Counted from the stretch's first letter, positions 36,565-46,335 are shown. The stretch: DNA of 64,000 nt from Fidelibacterota bacterium (GCA_018650795.1 JABIFG010000207.1:1-64000); one strand, 5' to 3'. Made by a program: numbers and translations. The notes: generated by a model from the sequence alone, not told the origin.

Positions 36565-38663
36565 TTCAGTTGTACTGCCCCAAAGACTGCAGGGGTCTGA
36601 TAGGAATTATCACGTTCCGCCCACCAGGCCAGTTTTCCATTTCTAGTATTACTGTCATTGTCATTCACATGGATGTCTAAGCCCAGAAAATGGCCAGGAT
36701 CAGTAGAATCACTGAGACCCACCCATGGGATGGTTAATTCAATCTGATAGCCGTCAGATAGCCGCAATTGAGCACAACGGGCATTATTTATTGTAGATCC
36801 GATCGCCGAGCTTACGATTTGTTCATCCAGTACTACCCGCAGCTGATATTCATCACTTCCATAAAAAGTTGATTTGCTATTATCAGCATCAAGATATATC
36901 TCAATCCCATCTTTCAGGTAGTCGATAGAGGCATTATCACTCAAAATATCATCAAATACTCTGACAATAAGATACAGACTCTCGGCATCCCAGGTCACTG
37001 AAAACCAGCCTCCCAGATCTGCTTCTGATGTGCCGGTACCATCAATAACATGCGTAAGTCTGATCTGTTCAAGATTTTGCCAGATTTCATCAACTTCACC
37101 GTCAATAATGGGCGCAATATCTGTACTCTGAATAATATTCCCTTTGAATGGACTCGCTATGAGCTGAGCCGCTGTACTTTGCACATGACCTTTTTCATTT
37201 GATATTTCGACATGGTATTCCCCCGCCTGCTCACCCGTGCTAAACTGGTGCACAAATATTTGAAAGGAAGTTTCTCCAGGAATTGCACGACCATTACGAT
37301 ACCATTGGTAATTCAAGGGATATCCGCTGGCTTTCACCGACAGGGTTAATCCATACCCGGTTTCCAAAATCCCGGACTGGGGATGCTCTATTATGCGTGG
37401 CATCCGGATGCCGCGAATATTCAAATAGTCACTTGGATCCAGGGGATGTAACGATTCAACCATGCCCGGTAAAAATTCACAGTGCTCCGTATTTGTCTTA
37501 CGGGCCTGGTCGAATAACCAGCGTTTGGCTTGACGTTTTGTTGGTCGATCACCAGTTCCCTTCCAATAATCCAGTATTGTTTCAAAACCAGGTGTGCGAT
37601 ATATGCTCCATGGTTGACGACTCAAGTCAAACTTTTTATGGGTCCACCAGTTCCAACCCACGTTGGCAGTCTCCAAAAATTCTGTAGATCTTTTATAAAG
37701 TTCCCAGGGCGGATTCTGTTCACCAGTTTCCCCATGCCAGAGTGGGATATTGTATTTCTGACGTAAATCATCCCAGCGTTGTAGACCGTTTTGAGAATTG
37801 GTTGGTGGATAGGAATGGAAAGCGATCACCAAATGTTTATCCCAATCCAGTGGTTCCAGCATCTCAAAGCTTTGGGCCCAGTCATCCCCTTCCACAAAAA
37901 TGATACCTGTATCATCGGTGTCTCTGATTACGCGGGTGATCTCCACGTATAATTCTCTTAATAAGCCTGGATCAACACCAGGGTAACGTGCTAATAATGG
38001 TTCATTCAAGAGATCGTACCCGACAATGCATGCATAACTATTGTAACGTTTGGTGATTTTATCCCAGAGATCAGTGGTCATCGGCCAATATGTTTCTTTT
38101 TCTGTCCACAATCTTGCTGTACCATCACTATCCGATATATTGGCAGCATTTTGAGCCCCAGGGGCACCATGCAGATCCCAGATCACCCCCATCTCCAATT
38201 CCTCACACCATTTAACGAGATCATCAAGGTATTGGAATGCACTCTCATCGTAATTATAGGGCGCTTGCAAAGGTTGGTCCTCACGTGGTTGCAGCATGGA
38301 GGCTAAGAGAGGAATGCGTAATGTATTCACGCCCCAGGATTTCATGATCAGTACATCAGATCGGGTCATGAAATTCTGATGATAGAGTTTCCAGAATTTT
38401 TTTGCGTTTCTTTCTCCGATGAGATCCACAATAGCATTTTCGAATTGGTATGGTCGATCCAAAACCCGGATTCCCCACATATAACCCTCTGGAAGCAGCC
38501 AGCCACCCAAACCAATGCCCCGCAATTGCACCACGGCTCCTGATGACTTTTCAATGATATTCTGACCCTGAGTAGTGTAGTAGGCTAATGAATTTCCTGA
38601 GAAAATGACCAGACTGACCCCCAGGATTAATATTCTGGCCATTTTGTTATAAGATTTTCTCAT
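36561..38663 (-). CDS. GH5 beta-glucanase with Ig-like and CBM9-like domains
   Basis: 700 residues; signal peptide about 1-27; AAGGA precedes the ATG. The GH5 barrel (about 40-400) shares the GLGGWLLPEGYM block with the protein at 52-2025. Its acid/base is Glu221 in LLNEP and its nucleophile Glu312 in WHGETGE. An immunoglobulin-like domain spans about 425-510 (YQWYRNGRAIPGE, AGEYHVEISNEKG), and a CBM9-like domain spans about 520-700 (IDGEVDEIW, SVTWDAESLYLIVRVFDD, YQIELTIPW). Unlike its paralogue it lacks the YPNPFN sorting module, so it may stay periplasmic or be released. It forms a short unit with the GH128 gene 33 bases upstream and converges on the GH17 gene. Confidence 0.88.
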   Translation of the reverse strand: MRKSYNKMARILILGVSLVIFSGNSLAYYTTQGQNIIEKSSGAVVQLRGIGLGGWLLPEGYMWGIRVLDRPYQFENAIVDLIGERNAKKFWKLYHQNFMTRSDVLIMKSWGVNTLRIPLLASMLQPREDQPLQAPYNYDESAFQYLDDLVKWCEELEMGVIWDLHGAPGAQNAANISDSDGTARLWTEKETYWPMTTDLWDKITKRYNSYACIVGYDLLNEPLLARYPGVDPGLLRELYVEITRVIRDTDDTGIIFVEGDDWAQSFEMLEPLDWDKHLVIAFHSYPPTNSQNGLQRWDDLRQKYNIPLWHGETGEQNPPWELYKRSTEFLETANVGWNWWTHKKFDLSRQPWSIYRTPGFETILDYWKGTGDRPTKRQAKRWLFDQARKTNTEHCEFLPGMVESLHPLDPSDYLNIRGIRMPRIIEHPQSGILETGYGLTLSVKASGYPLNYQWYRNGRAIPGETSFQIFVHQFSTGEQAGEYHVEISNEKGHVQSTAAQLIASPFKGNIIQSTDIAPIIDGEVDEIWQNLEQIRLTHVIDGTGTSEADLGGWFSVTWDAESLYLIVRVFDDILSDNASIDYLKDGIEIYLDADNSKSTFYGSDEYQLRVVLDEQIVSSAIGSTINNARCAQLRLSDGYQIELTIPWVGLSDSTDPGHFLGLDIHVNDNDSNTRNGKLAWWAERDNSYQTPAVFGAVQLK

Positions 38664-38696
38664 TGTAGGTCCTTGGGTGGTTTGATTGAAACATTA

Positions 38697-39593
38697 TCAA
38701 TCTGTTTCTGCATAGGGCAGGTTGATGTAAAACTCCCCCAATTCATTTAATTGTCCCGGTTCGGGGTTAAACAAATAGGTGTAATGATTATCGGGATATT
38801 GTCCCCTTCCGATAAACCAGGCATACCGAAAAACATCTTCCCTCTCTTCACAAATGGCAACCATGTCTCCCATCTGCTGGATTTGTTTTTGATACGAATC
38901 GACCTGAGCATTCCAATTGGCCAATTCAGTGATCCATATTTGTTTGCCGTATTTTTGCAGACGATCGAGTTGGAATTCGAGACCATAATCATACCAGTGA
39001 AATGCCAGATAATCAATTTGAGGTTCCCTGGAGGCCAGTAGCCAAAAGGCATCGTAAAATGCGTCAAGCCAAACCACTGGGTCAGAATAATTTGTCATGG
39101 TGCCCCAATTCATGGCTGGTCCAACTAGATAAATTGATCGATCATATTCTGCTAAATCAGCCTGCACCTGCTCGTAGATAAGCCAATCATTGGCCGCTTG
39201 TTGAGGCGTTCGATTGGCCTGATCCGTAAGATTTGGTTCATTCATCACCAGTAGGTATTCAATTTCTGGATGCTCCAGGATAAACCCTTTCATCTGGTTC
39301 ATACTATTTTGACTTGGATTACCACCCCACAGCATGGGAATAAATTCCATCTCATACTCTGCATAATAGCCCTCTGATGCGCTGGGCTCATAGTACCAGT
39401 TGTACCACCAGGAAACTCCTGATTTGAGCGCATTAAAATCAGATGTATCCGATAAATTGAAAGCCAGCCCACGCTTGGAGCTTTTCTCGATTGAAAATAC
39501 CTGGTCTTCAATCTCGGTAGGTCCAGTAGTGTCCTTATCACAAGCAACAACCATGATTAATAGGCTTGCGATGAGGTATCTGTTACGCTTCAT
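38697..39593 (-). CDS. GH128 endo-beta-1,3-glucanase lipoprotein
   Basis: I choose the ATG at 39593 (298 residues), preceded by AGAGG; a longer frame adds ten residues with no ribosome site. Lipobox VVAC gives Cys18. The domain matches the glycosyl-hydrolase catalytic core family now called GH128: KRGLAFN, VSWWYNWYYEP, FIPMLWGG, acid/base Glu119 in LLVMNEPN, YLAFHWYDYG, nucleophile Glu223 in IWITELANW, and FRYAWFIGRG. Length is normal for the family. Known members cut beta-1,3-glucans such as curdlan or laminarin. It is the first gene of a two-gene unit with the downstream GH5 enzyme. Confidence 0.9.
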   Translation of the reverse strand: MKRNRYLIASLLIMVVACDKDTTGPTEIEDQVFSIEKSSKRGLAFNLSDTSDFNALKSGVSWWYNWYYEPSASEGYYAEYEMEFIPMLWGGNPSQNSMNQMKGFILEHPEIEYLLVMNEPNLTDQANRTPQQAANDWLIYEQVQADLAEYDRSIYLVGPAMNWGTMTNYSDPVVWLDAFYDAFWLLASREPQIDYLAFHWYDYGLEFQLDRLQKYGKQIWITELANWNAQVDSYQKQIQQMGDMVAICEEREDVFRYAWFIGRGQYPDNHYTYLFNPEPGQLNELGEFYINLPYAETD

Positions 39594-39982
39594 CTTGCTT
39601 TTACCTCTATTGGAAGTATCCATTACAGATGGAAATATTCTATTAATAACATTGTACTGTATATTATTAAAATGAGAATCTTTTTATACCAATAATAATA
39701 AATCTTACGTCACCTCTTGATTTGATCAGATCAATTACCTCAAGCTTCACTACACTTATTATTAATCTCAAGGAATTATTGAGTTTTTCTCAGTTGTCCT
39801 AAAATCAATCTAACTCGTTGTGTATTTTAGCCATATGCATGTCTTATCTGTCAATGTCACTCCCTGTATACTAGAAAAATGCAATTTATTTGATTTGTCA
39901 CGGACCAATTAATTGCATCTCTCAAATTGAGGAGTGAATCTTGTATACTTCAAATAGTGACCCAAACAAGCAGGAGATTCAG
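39594..39982. other. Divergent AT-rich promoter region
   Basis: 389 bp between the GH128/GH5 unit and the repeat-containing surface protein. It is strongly AT-rich and holds the operator-like palindrome at 39717-39734. AGGAG at 39972-39976 is the ribosome site for the gene at 39983. A GG-N11-GC sequence near 39902-39916 misses sigma-54 spacing by one base. I see no gene. Confidence 0.5.
39717..39734. promoter_or_regulatory. Operator-like near-palindrome
   Basis: TTGATTTGATCAGATCAA is palindromic at 16 of 18 positions and sits in the divergent control region between the GH128/GH5 unit and the surface-protein gene. It has the size of a dimeric repressor or activator site. No cognate regulator can be named. 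Confidence 0.35.
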
Positions 39983-42307
39983 ATGAAAACAAGATTTATA
40001 CCTTTAATTATCCTTTTATCTATAGTTGGAACAGCGATTGCTCAAAATACGCCCATCGATTTTGAAGCTGGGGGTTATGGTGCGGACTGGACCTGGACAA
40101 CCTTCGAAAATGGTGGCAATGCCCCCATCGAGATTGTAACAAATCCAAGTTCAACGGGGCTAAATATGTCCGCAACAGTGGGTTCAATGACAACCTTAAC
40201 TACCGGAGCTCCCTGGGCTGGTGTTGAATCTCAGCATGGCTCGGATATCGGGTCATTCAGTTTTGACGTCACCAATACTACGGTCAAGATTATGGTCTAT
40301 AAATCTGTGATCAGCGATGTTGGTCTCAAATTCGTTGAAGCAAATGGTGAAGCTCAACCAGAGATAAAAGTCGCCAACACTTTAATCAACGAATGGGAAG
40401 AACTGACCTTTGATTTTTCCAGTCATATCGGTGTAGGAGCTACTGGTATTCTGGACCAAATCGTCATTTTTCCAGATTTTGACCTGGGCGGAAGAACAAC
40501 CGATAACCTCTGTTACTTTGACAACATCAGCTTCTCAGGACAAGAGCTACCTCCAGCACCGGTTGCTCATGCACCAATCCCAACTGTGGCTGCAGAGAAT
40601 GTTATTTCAGTATTCAGTGATGCTTATACAAACCTGGGTGGAACCAATTTCTATCCTGGTTGGGGTCAGACCACCGTAGTTACTGAAGTGGCTATCGAGG
40701 GCAACAATACTCTGCTTTATGCTGGTTTGAACTACCAGGGAATTGAATTGGGAAGTGCACAGGATCTGACTGGTATGGATTCGGTTCATGTAGATTTCTG
40801 GAGTGCGAACTCAACTGAGCTGCAGATCTTACTCATCAGTCAAGCTTCAGGTGAACAGCTCTTCTCCCTCCCTGTAGCCAATGACACGTGGGTAGGTGCT
40901 GACATCCCTCTGTCCCACTTCACCGACCTCGGTTTGTCTGTGGTTGATATTTATCAGTTTAAATTTGTAGGTAATGGAGATGTCTATCTGGATAATATTT
41001 ATTTCAAAGGAGAAGGTGGTGGCTTAGAACCAACACCCCATGCTCCCATCGATTTTGAAGCTGAGGGTTATGGAGCGGACTGGACCTGGACTACCTTTGA
41101 AAATGGTGGCAACGCCCCCTTCGAGATCGTATCAAATCCAAGTGCAACTGGTGTAAATACCTCTGCTACAGTGGGTTCCATGACAACCTTAACCACCGGT
41201 GCTCCCTGGGCCGGTGTTGAATCTCAGCACGGCTCAGATATCGGGTCATTCAGTTTTGATGCCACTAATAGTACAGTCAAGATCATGGTCTATAAATCTG
41301 TGATCAGCGATGTCGGTCTTAAATTCGTTGAAGCAAATGGTGAAGCTCAACCAGAGATAAAAGTTGCTAATACTTTGATCAACGAATGGGAGGAAATGAC
41401 CTTTGATTTTTCCAGTCATATCGGTGTAGGAGCAACTGGCGTTCTGGATCAAATCGTCATTTTTCCAGATTTTGATGCGGCCAGAACCACTGACAATATC
41501 TGCTACTTCGATAACATCAGCTTTTCCGCACAAATTCTACCAGCTGTTCCGGTGGCTCATGCACCAATCCCAACTGTGTCAGCAACAGATGTTATTTCAG
41601 TATTCAGCGATGCTTATTCAAATATAGCTGGAACTGATTTCTATCCTGGTTGGGGTCAGGCCACCGTAGTTACTGAAGTGGAGATTGAAGGTAACAATAC
41701 CCTACTCTATAGTGGTTTGAATTACCAGGGCATCGTGTTGGGTAGCAATCAGAATGTTTCTGAAATGGACCTGCTGCATGTTGATTTCTGGAGTGCAAAC
41801 TCTACAGCGTTAAACGTGTTTTTAATAAGTCCGGGACCTGTTGAAACACCATACGCATTACCGGTATCACCAGAAACTTGGGTGAGCGTTGATATTCCTC
41901 TGACTGCCTTTGTTCCTGTTGATGTTACCAATGTTTTCCAGTTTAAATTTGAGGGGAATGGTGATGTTTATCTGGACAATCTGTATTTTTCATCCACAAC
42001 TACTGGTGTTGATAATAATCTGCTAACTGAAAATTTTGTACTCAGGCAGAACTATCCAAATCCATTCAATCCTGCTACTACAATCCGTTATGAAATCCCT
42101 GAAAGTGAAAATGTTCTGCTGATCATTTATGATATCAAAGGGAATGCAGTGAGAACAATTGAATCTGGAACTCTGAATGCAGGACGATATGAATATGTCT
42201 GGACAGGCTTGGATCATGCCCAACGACCAGTGTCAACGGGTCTATATATTGCCAAGATCCAAGCTGGTACATACTCCGAGACAATCAAGATGTTGTACTT
42301 GAAATAA
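39983..42307 (+). CDS. Duplicated-module glycan-binding surface protein with sorting domain
   Basis: I start it at the ATG at 39983, six bases after AGGAG, giving 774 residues with signal peptide LLSIVGTAIAQ. It consists of two copies of a roughly 330-residue unit. Each copy pairs an A module (PIDFEAxGYGADWTWTTFENG to YFDNISFS) with a SDAY module (VISVFSDAYxNxxGTxFYPGWGQ to GDVYLDN(I/L)YF). The SDAY module also occurs in the protein at 14950-18336. A YPNPFNPATTIRYEIP sorting domain ends the protein. No catalytic residues are apparent, so the protein probably binds glycan on the cell surface. Its position next to GH128/GH5 supports a beta-glucan ligand, by inference. Confidence 0.78.
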   Translation: MKTRFIPLIILLSIVGTAIAQNTPIDFEAGGYGADWTWTTFENGGNAPIEIVTNPSSTGLNMSATVGSMTTLTTGAPWAGVESQHGSDIGSFSFDVTNTTVKIMVYKSVISDVGLKFVEANGEAQPEIKVANTLINEWEELTFDFSSHIGVGATGILDQIVIFPDFDLGGRTTDNLCYFDNISFSGQELPPAPVAHAPIPTVAAENVISVFSDAYTNLGGTNFYPGWGQTTVVTEVAIEGNNTLLYAGLNYQGIELGSAQDLTGMDSVHVDFWSANSTELQILLISQASGEQLFSLPVANDTWVGADIPLSHFTDLGLSVVDIYQFKFVGNGDVYLDNIYFKGEGGGLEPTPHAPIDFEAEGYGADWTWTTFENGGNAPFEIVSNPSATGVNTSATVGSMTTLTTGAPWAGVESQHGSDIGSFSFDATNSTVKIMVYKSVISDVGLKFVEANGEAQPEIKVANTLINEWEEMTFDFSSHIGVGATGVLDQIVIFPDFDAARTTDNICYFDNISFSAQILPAVPVAHAPIPTVSATDVISVFSDAYSNIAGTDFYPGWGQATVVTEVEIEGNNTLLYSGLNYQGIVLGSNQNVSEMDLLHVDFWSANSTALNVFLISPGPVETPYALPVSPETWVSVDIPLTAFVPVDVTNVFQFKFEGNGDVYLDNLYFSSTTTGVDNNLLTENFVLRQNYPNPFNPATTIRYEIPESENVLLIIYDIKGNAVRTIESGTLNAGRYEYVWTGLDHAQRPVSTGLYIAKIQAGTYSETIKMLYLK
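40052..41993 (+). repeat. In-frame 993-bp tandem duplication inside the surface-protein gene
   Basis: Copy 1 runs from 40052 to about 41010 and copy 2 from about 41045 to 41993, offset by 993 bases (331 codons). Long identical stretches remain at DNA level in the A module, for example the coding for GAPWAGVESQHGSDIGSFSFD. The SDAY halves differ more. The uneven divergence suggests recent duplication or gene conversion of the first half. Confidence 0.9.
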
Positions 42308-42427
42308 GGGAAACCTTCTGAATTCGACTCTTGATAGTGAAGCTATGTTTCGGTGGTCAAGCGTACCACTGTCACGCTTTCACTGAAGCATGATGTTCAA
42401 TTGGTATTTAAACGGTGATAGATTATT

Positions 42428-43093
42428 CTATAAACCCCTAGCCACCCTCACAAACTGTCCGACCCGATCGATGTTTTTCCGGAAACCACCATCGGCCAGT
42501 TTCTTGTTGGTGTGAGTTAGGGAGTCAACTCCCCAGGGTTTCACAATTTTGACAGCCTCAGCTACATTCTCCGGTGAAAGCCCACCAGCCAGAATGACTG
42601 GTATTTGAATTTGTTGAACTATTTCCCGACTAATGCTCCAATCGTGGGTAACTCCAGATGCACCAATACCTGCAATTTTGGGATCCTGAGTATCCAGTAA
42701 CAGATACTCAACAACCGGCTCATACGCCTTGGCAATGTCCAAAGCCTGGGGACCCTCAACAGAAATAGCCTGCATAATAGCCAGCCCAGGTAGTTGATCC
42801 CGGAGTCTCCCCACTGCTTCTGGATCCAATGTGTTTTGCAGTCCACACAGGTGCAGAATGTCAGGGCGAACAGTATCTACCATTTCCATAATAGCATCCA
42901 AATCTGTCTCTACCGACAAGGCCACACTGACCGCTCTGGACTTCACAGCATCCACAATTGAGCGTGCAGCATCAAAACTAACTTCACCAGGTAAACCGAT
43001 ACTACTTGGCGTGACACCTATGTGGTCCACACCTTGTTTTATCACATTCAGAGCCTCATCAACACCCTGCATAGTATAAATCTGAACTCTCAT
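42428..43093 (-). CDS. TrpF-like (phosphoribosylanthranilate isomerase family) protein, altered active site
   Basis: 221-residue beta/alpha barrel. TrpF-like segments include DILHLCG, VVEYLLLDTQ (Asp134, at the place of the catalytic Asp), VILAGGLSPENV and GVDSLTHTNKKLADGGF. The usual N-terminal K(I/V)CG motif with the catalytic Cys is replaced by MRVQIYTMQG, so normal TrpF activity is doubtful. No other trp gene is in the window. It lies 23 bases after the galT remnant, at the end of the decayed galactose cluster. It may be a paralogue acting on another sugar phosphate; its function is unknown. Confidence 0.7.
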   Translation of the reverse strand: MRVQIYTMQGVDEALNVIKQGVDHIGVTPSSIGLPGEVSFDAARSIVDAVKSRAVSVALSVETDLDAIMEMVDTVRPDILHLCGLQNTLDPEAVGRLRDQLPGLAIMQAISVEGPQALDIAKAYEPVVEYLLLDTQDPKIAGIGASGVTHDWSISREIVQQIQIPVILAGGLSPENVAEAVKIVKPWGVDSLTHTNKKLADGGFRKNIDRVGQFVRVARGL

Positions 43094-43116
43094 TTAATTA
43101 TCTCCCTCACCGAATA

Positions 43117-43457
<341 letters not shown>

Positions 43458-45089
43458 CTACCAGAATATTGCGTACAAGGCGACGAGTATTACGCTAATG
43501 ATCATGGCACTTATATTAAACACTGGCTCAGTTGCGAAGTATTTTCGTGATACTGAAATACCTTTAGGATCCGCTGCGCCTTTACCTTCAAGCTGGCTAA
43601 CAATAGCGATAATTACCATGGTAGCGACCCATACGATCATCATCTGATGCATCCAGGGTAGTGAGGTACCTAACTTTAGCACCAATGCTATGGGAATGGA
43701 AGAAACTGCTCCCCAGATGGCGCCGTTGTTGGTCGACTTCTTATAAAAAAGACCCATGATGAAAACACCGAGCACTCCCGGGCTGACCAGACCGGTGTAT
43801 TCCTGGATGTATTGAAACATTTCTTTTATTGACCCCAGCATAGGTGCCACCAGCACTGCAATGATTAAAGCCACTAGAACTGTAATTCGTCCCACTTTGA
43901 CAGTTTGTTTATCACTGGCATTGGTGTTGATATATGCCCGATATATATCCATTGTAAATATGGTTGATGTTGAATTCAGCATGGAAGCCAAGGAAGAAAC
44001 AATAGCTGCTGCCAATGCCGCTAATACTAATCCCTGGAGACCAGTTGGCACAAACTGAGAGATTAACCATGGATACGCTTTATCATAATTAACCCCATTG
44101 GCACTACTAAAGGCCTCACTGACACCTGGAATGACACTGGTACCCTGGGGGGCTGTGAACATGACATAAGCAACAATTCCCGGAATGACCACTATCAGTG
44201 GAATGATGAGCTTTAAGAAAGCTGCAAAGGCAATTCCCTTCTGGGCTTCTTTCAAAGATTTGGCGGCAAATGTTCTTTGGATGATGTACTGATTAAAACC
44301 CCAGTAATAGAGATTTGCAACCCACATACCTCCAACCAACACTGCAATTCCTGGTAAATTATTAAAGCTGGGGTGTCCTTCTTTGAGGATCATGTGAAAA
44401 TGATCACCAGCTACATTATATATATGAGAAAGACCATTAAACACACCGCCATCAGGGGTTACATAATTCAAGGCAATCATGGAGGTAACCAACCCACCCA
44501 CAATGAGCAGAATCACCTGAATAACATCTGTCCAGGCTACTGCTGATAAACCACCCCAGATTGAATAAGCCGCAGCAAAAAAGGCCAATCCAAGAATCCC
44601 ATGCATGATATAATCGCCATTTCCGGTGCCCAATATTGTATCAAGCGCTTTAGCTCCAAGGAATAGAACAGAGGTTAGATTTACGAAAATAAAGAGACCA
44701 ATCCAGAATACGGCGAGGATAGTTTTAAGGTTTTTACTATAGCGGACTTCAACAAAACCCGGTATTGTGTATATGTTTTTCTCAATAAATATTGGCAGAA
44801 AATATTTACCCACGATGATTAATGTGAGGGCGGCCATCCATTCGTATGATGCTATCGCCAGACCCAGCGAAAACCCAGAGCCCGACATACCAATAAACTG
44901 CTCTGCAGAGATATTGGCTGCGATTAGTGAGGCACCTATGGCCCACCATGGTAAAGATTTGCCAGCCAGAAAATAGTCTTCTGCATTTTTCTCGTGCCCT
45001 TCTTTACTCCTGGAGACCCACAGTCCTACTGAGACAATAGTTACTGCGTATGTAATGAATACTAGATAATCAACAAATGAAAACTCCAT
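43458..45089 (-). CDS. Sodium/sugar symporter, vSGLT-like (SSS family)
   Basis: 543 residues with about 14 helices. EDYFLAGKSLPWWAIGASLIAANISAEQFIG, YSIWGGLSAVAWTDVIQ, VANLYYWGFNQYIIQRTFAAKS and VSSLASMLNSTSTIFTMDIY match the Vibrio vSGLT/SglT branch, known to move galactose or glucose with sodium. It lies between a GalM C-terminal remnant and a galT remnant, so its ancestral cargo was probably galactose. It remains intact, which suggests it is still used, perhaps for glucose. It is a paralogue of 18387-19994. Confidence 0.9.
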   Translation of the reverse strand: MEFSFVDYLVFITYAVTIVSVGLWVSRSKEGHEKNAEDYFLAGKSLPWWAIGASLIAANISAEQFIGMSGSGFSLGLAIASYEWMAALTLIIVGKYFLPIFIEKNIYTIPGFVEVRYSKNLKTILAVFWIGLFIFVNLTSVLFLGAKALDTILGTGNGDYIMHGILGLAFFAAAYSIWGGLSAVAWTDVIQVILLIVGGLVTSMIALNYVTPDGGVFNGLSHIYNVAGDHFHMILKEGHPSFNNLPGIAVLVGGMWVANLYYWGFNQYIIQRTFAAKSLKEAQKGIAFAAFLKLIIPLIVVIPGIVAYVMFTAPQGTSVIPGVSEAFSSANGVNYDKAYPWLISQFVPTGLQGLVLAALAAAIVSSLASMLNSTSTIFTMDIYRAYINTNASDKQTVKVGRITVLVALIIAVLVAPMLGSIKEMFQYIQEYTGLVSPGVLGVFIMGLFYKKSTNNGAIWGAVSSIPIALVLKLGTSLPWMHQMMIVWVATMVIIAIVSQLEGKGAADPKGISVSRKYFATEPVFNISAMIISVILVALYAIFW

Positions 45090-45181
45090 GAATTGGTCCT
45101 TTTCTTTTATCCCACAATGATTTCAGGCAAGATTCCCTCGATTTGAACTTTCCTGAATTTTATGTTTTATTTCAACTTAGT

Positions 45182-45571
45182 TTATGTGACTGTATCAAAT
45201 TTGTATGTGATTTGATGGTTATATATTTCTCCAGGTTTTAGCACAGTTGATGAAAAAGATGGATCATTGGGCGCATTCGGAAAATCCTGAGGTTCCAGAC
45301 ACAATCCCTGGTGTTTTCTGAATGGCAAGCCCCAAGCTTTCCTTAATCCAGTTGGAATATCATAAATTTCAAATAAATGAGTTAGCAACTCATCTTGAAA
45401 ATTATCACGCTTATACTCCCACCAGGCAAGACTGTCAATATACTCATCCGGGTCAATGAGTTGCTCCTCGCTCACTTCAGCATAGCGAATCCGCAAATAC
45501 TTCTTCTTCTCCGAGGGAGATAAGGTCTTTCGCTTACCTTTTTTTTTAGAACTGTTATGCTTTCTACCCAA
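45182..45571 (-). CDS. Small ORF with aldose-1-epimerase (GalM) C-terminal remnant
   Basis: 129 residues. The last 48 or so (GLPFRKHQGLCLEPQDFPNAPNDPSF to YKFDTVT) match the conserved end of GalM, which is normally about 340 residues. The first 80 or so (a Lys-rich start, then a charged helical segment with LAWWEYKRDNFQDELL) resemble nothing I recognise and are not GalM. The catalytic GalM residues are missing. Either a deletion fused an unrelated N-terminus to the remnant, or the ORF is open by chance. It precedes the symporter gene by 92 bases. I doubt it makes a working epimerase. Confidence 0.6.
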   Translation of the reverse strand: MGRKHNSSKKKGKRKTLSPSEKKKYLRIRYAEVSEEQLIDPDEYIDSLAWWEYKRDNFQDELLTHLFEIYDIPTGLRKAWGLPFRKHQGLCLEPQDFPNAPNDPSFSSTVLKPGEIYNHQITYKFDTVT

Positions 45572-45821
45572 GTTTTACCTGCCAATTTTACGAGTGATAG
45601 CTGTTGGGATTCTTAATTATTCTATTCAAATTAATACAAATAAAGCTGAAAACAATTTCAGTATATAGGGGATAAATTGCTAACCATCTCAATGAATATC
45701 AAAATTTTTCTAAGACAGTGAATTTTGGGCAATCGACGAAGCAAGCCAAATACTGTTCCCTACAACCCACTATCCAGCAACCGGTCATGCACAATCTAAT
45801 GAGTGAAGTGTTTACACTAAT

Positions 45822-45856
45822 AAAAAAGTCCCTGATACTGTTGGTATCAAGGACTT
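45822..45856 (-). terminator. Intrinsic terminator after tRNA-Met
   Basis: On the minus strand a 13-bp stem (one wobble pair) with a TGTTG-type loop is followed by six T residues. It lies about 46 bases beyond the tRNA 3' end. The rest of the 45572-45902 gap is AT-rich and shows no gene. Confidence 0.85.
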
Positions 45857-45902
45857 AAGTTGTGCCTGCACATCGTAGTTGAACGAAGTGAACGCAGATA
45901 TG

Positions 45903-45976
45903 TAGCAGGGGGGAGATTTGAACTCCCGACGCCCGGCTTATGAAGCCGGTGCTCTAACCAACTGAGCTACCCTGCC
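45903..45976 (-). tRNA. tRNA-Met (CAU), elongator type
   Basis: A 74-base cloverleaf on the minus strand. The acceptor stem GGCAGGG pairs with CCCTGCT; the D arm is GCTCAGTTGGTTAGAGC; the anticodon stem CCGGC/GCCGG has loop TTCATAA and so anticodon CAU; the T arm is GGGAG/CTCCC with loop TTCAAAT. CCA is not encoded. It lacks the initiator features seen in the tRNA at 54263. A tRNA-Ile with modified CAU cannot be fully excluded. Confidence 0.92.
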
Positions 45977-46004
45977 TTTCAATTCTCTCTCAAGGATTCT
46001 ATAT

Positions 46005-46126
46005 ATCCTTCGAGACGCTTCGCTCCTCAGGATGACACACCGCGGTTTATCGTCCTACTGAGTCGACCTTGTCAATCCTGGCGGGCCTGCCCGCCGTAGT
46101 TGGGACTACGTCCCACGAAGGCGGGC
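46005..46126. repeat. Intergenic palindromic repeat elements
   Basis: Two elements lie in the 359-bp gap between tRNA-Met and the cytochrome gene. At 46005-46033 is an imperfect palindrome (ATCCTTCGAGACGCTTCGCT and following, to CAGGAT). At 46080-46126 is a GC-rich cluster of nested hairpins: GGCGGGC/GCCCGCC, TGGGAC/GTCCCA, and a final GCGGGC copy. Both have the look of dispersed REP-like elements common in environmental genomes. The rest of the gap is AT-rich, with AGGAGG at 46326-46331 serving the next gene. Confidence 0.65.
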
Positions 46127-46335
46127 GAAAATAGAATTAGCACTATCTGTGAGCAAGGGAATAAACACCTCTTTTAACACGCCATACCTTTTTCTTTATC
46201 CCTACCATTTTACACCTCTCCTAACCAAAGATTAAAGCATTCTCATATATTAAGATTGTTTCATTTTCTCACTATCTGCTATTGTACACTACTACTATTG
46301 TTATCTTTTTCACGAGAATTAACTCAGGAGGAAAG

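Noticed and set aside
39902-39916. Possible sigma-54 site (CGGACC...ATTGC) ahead of the surface-protein gene
   Set aside because: Spacing is GG-N11-GC and the -24 element lacks TGGCA; I list no promoter there.
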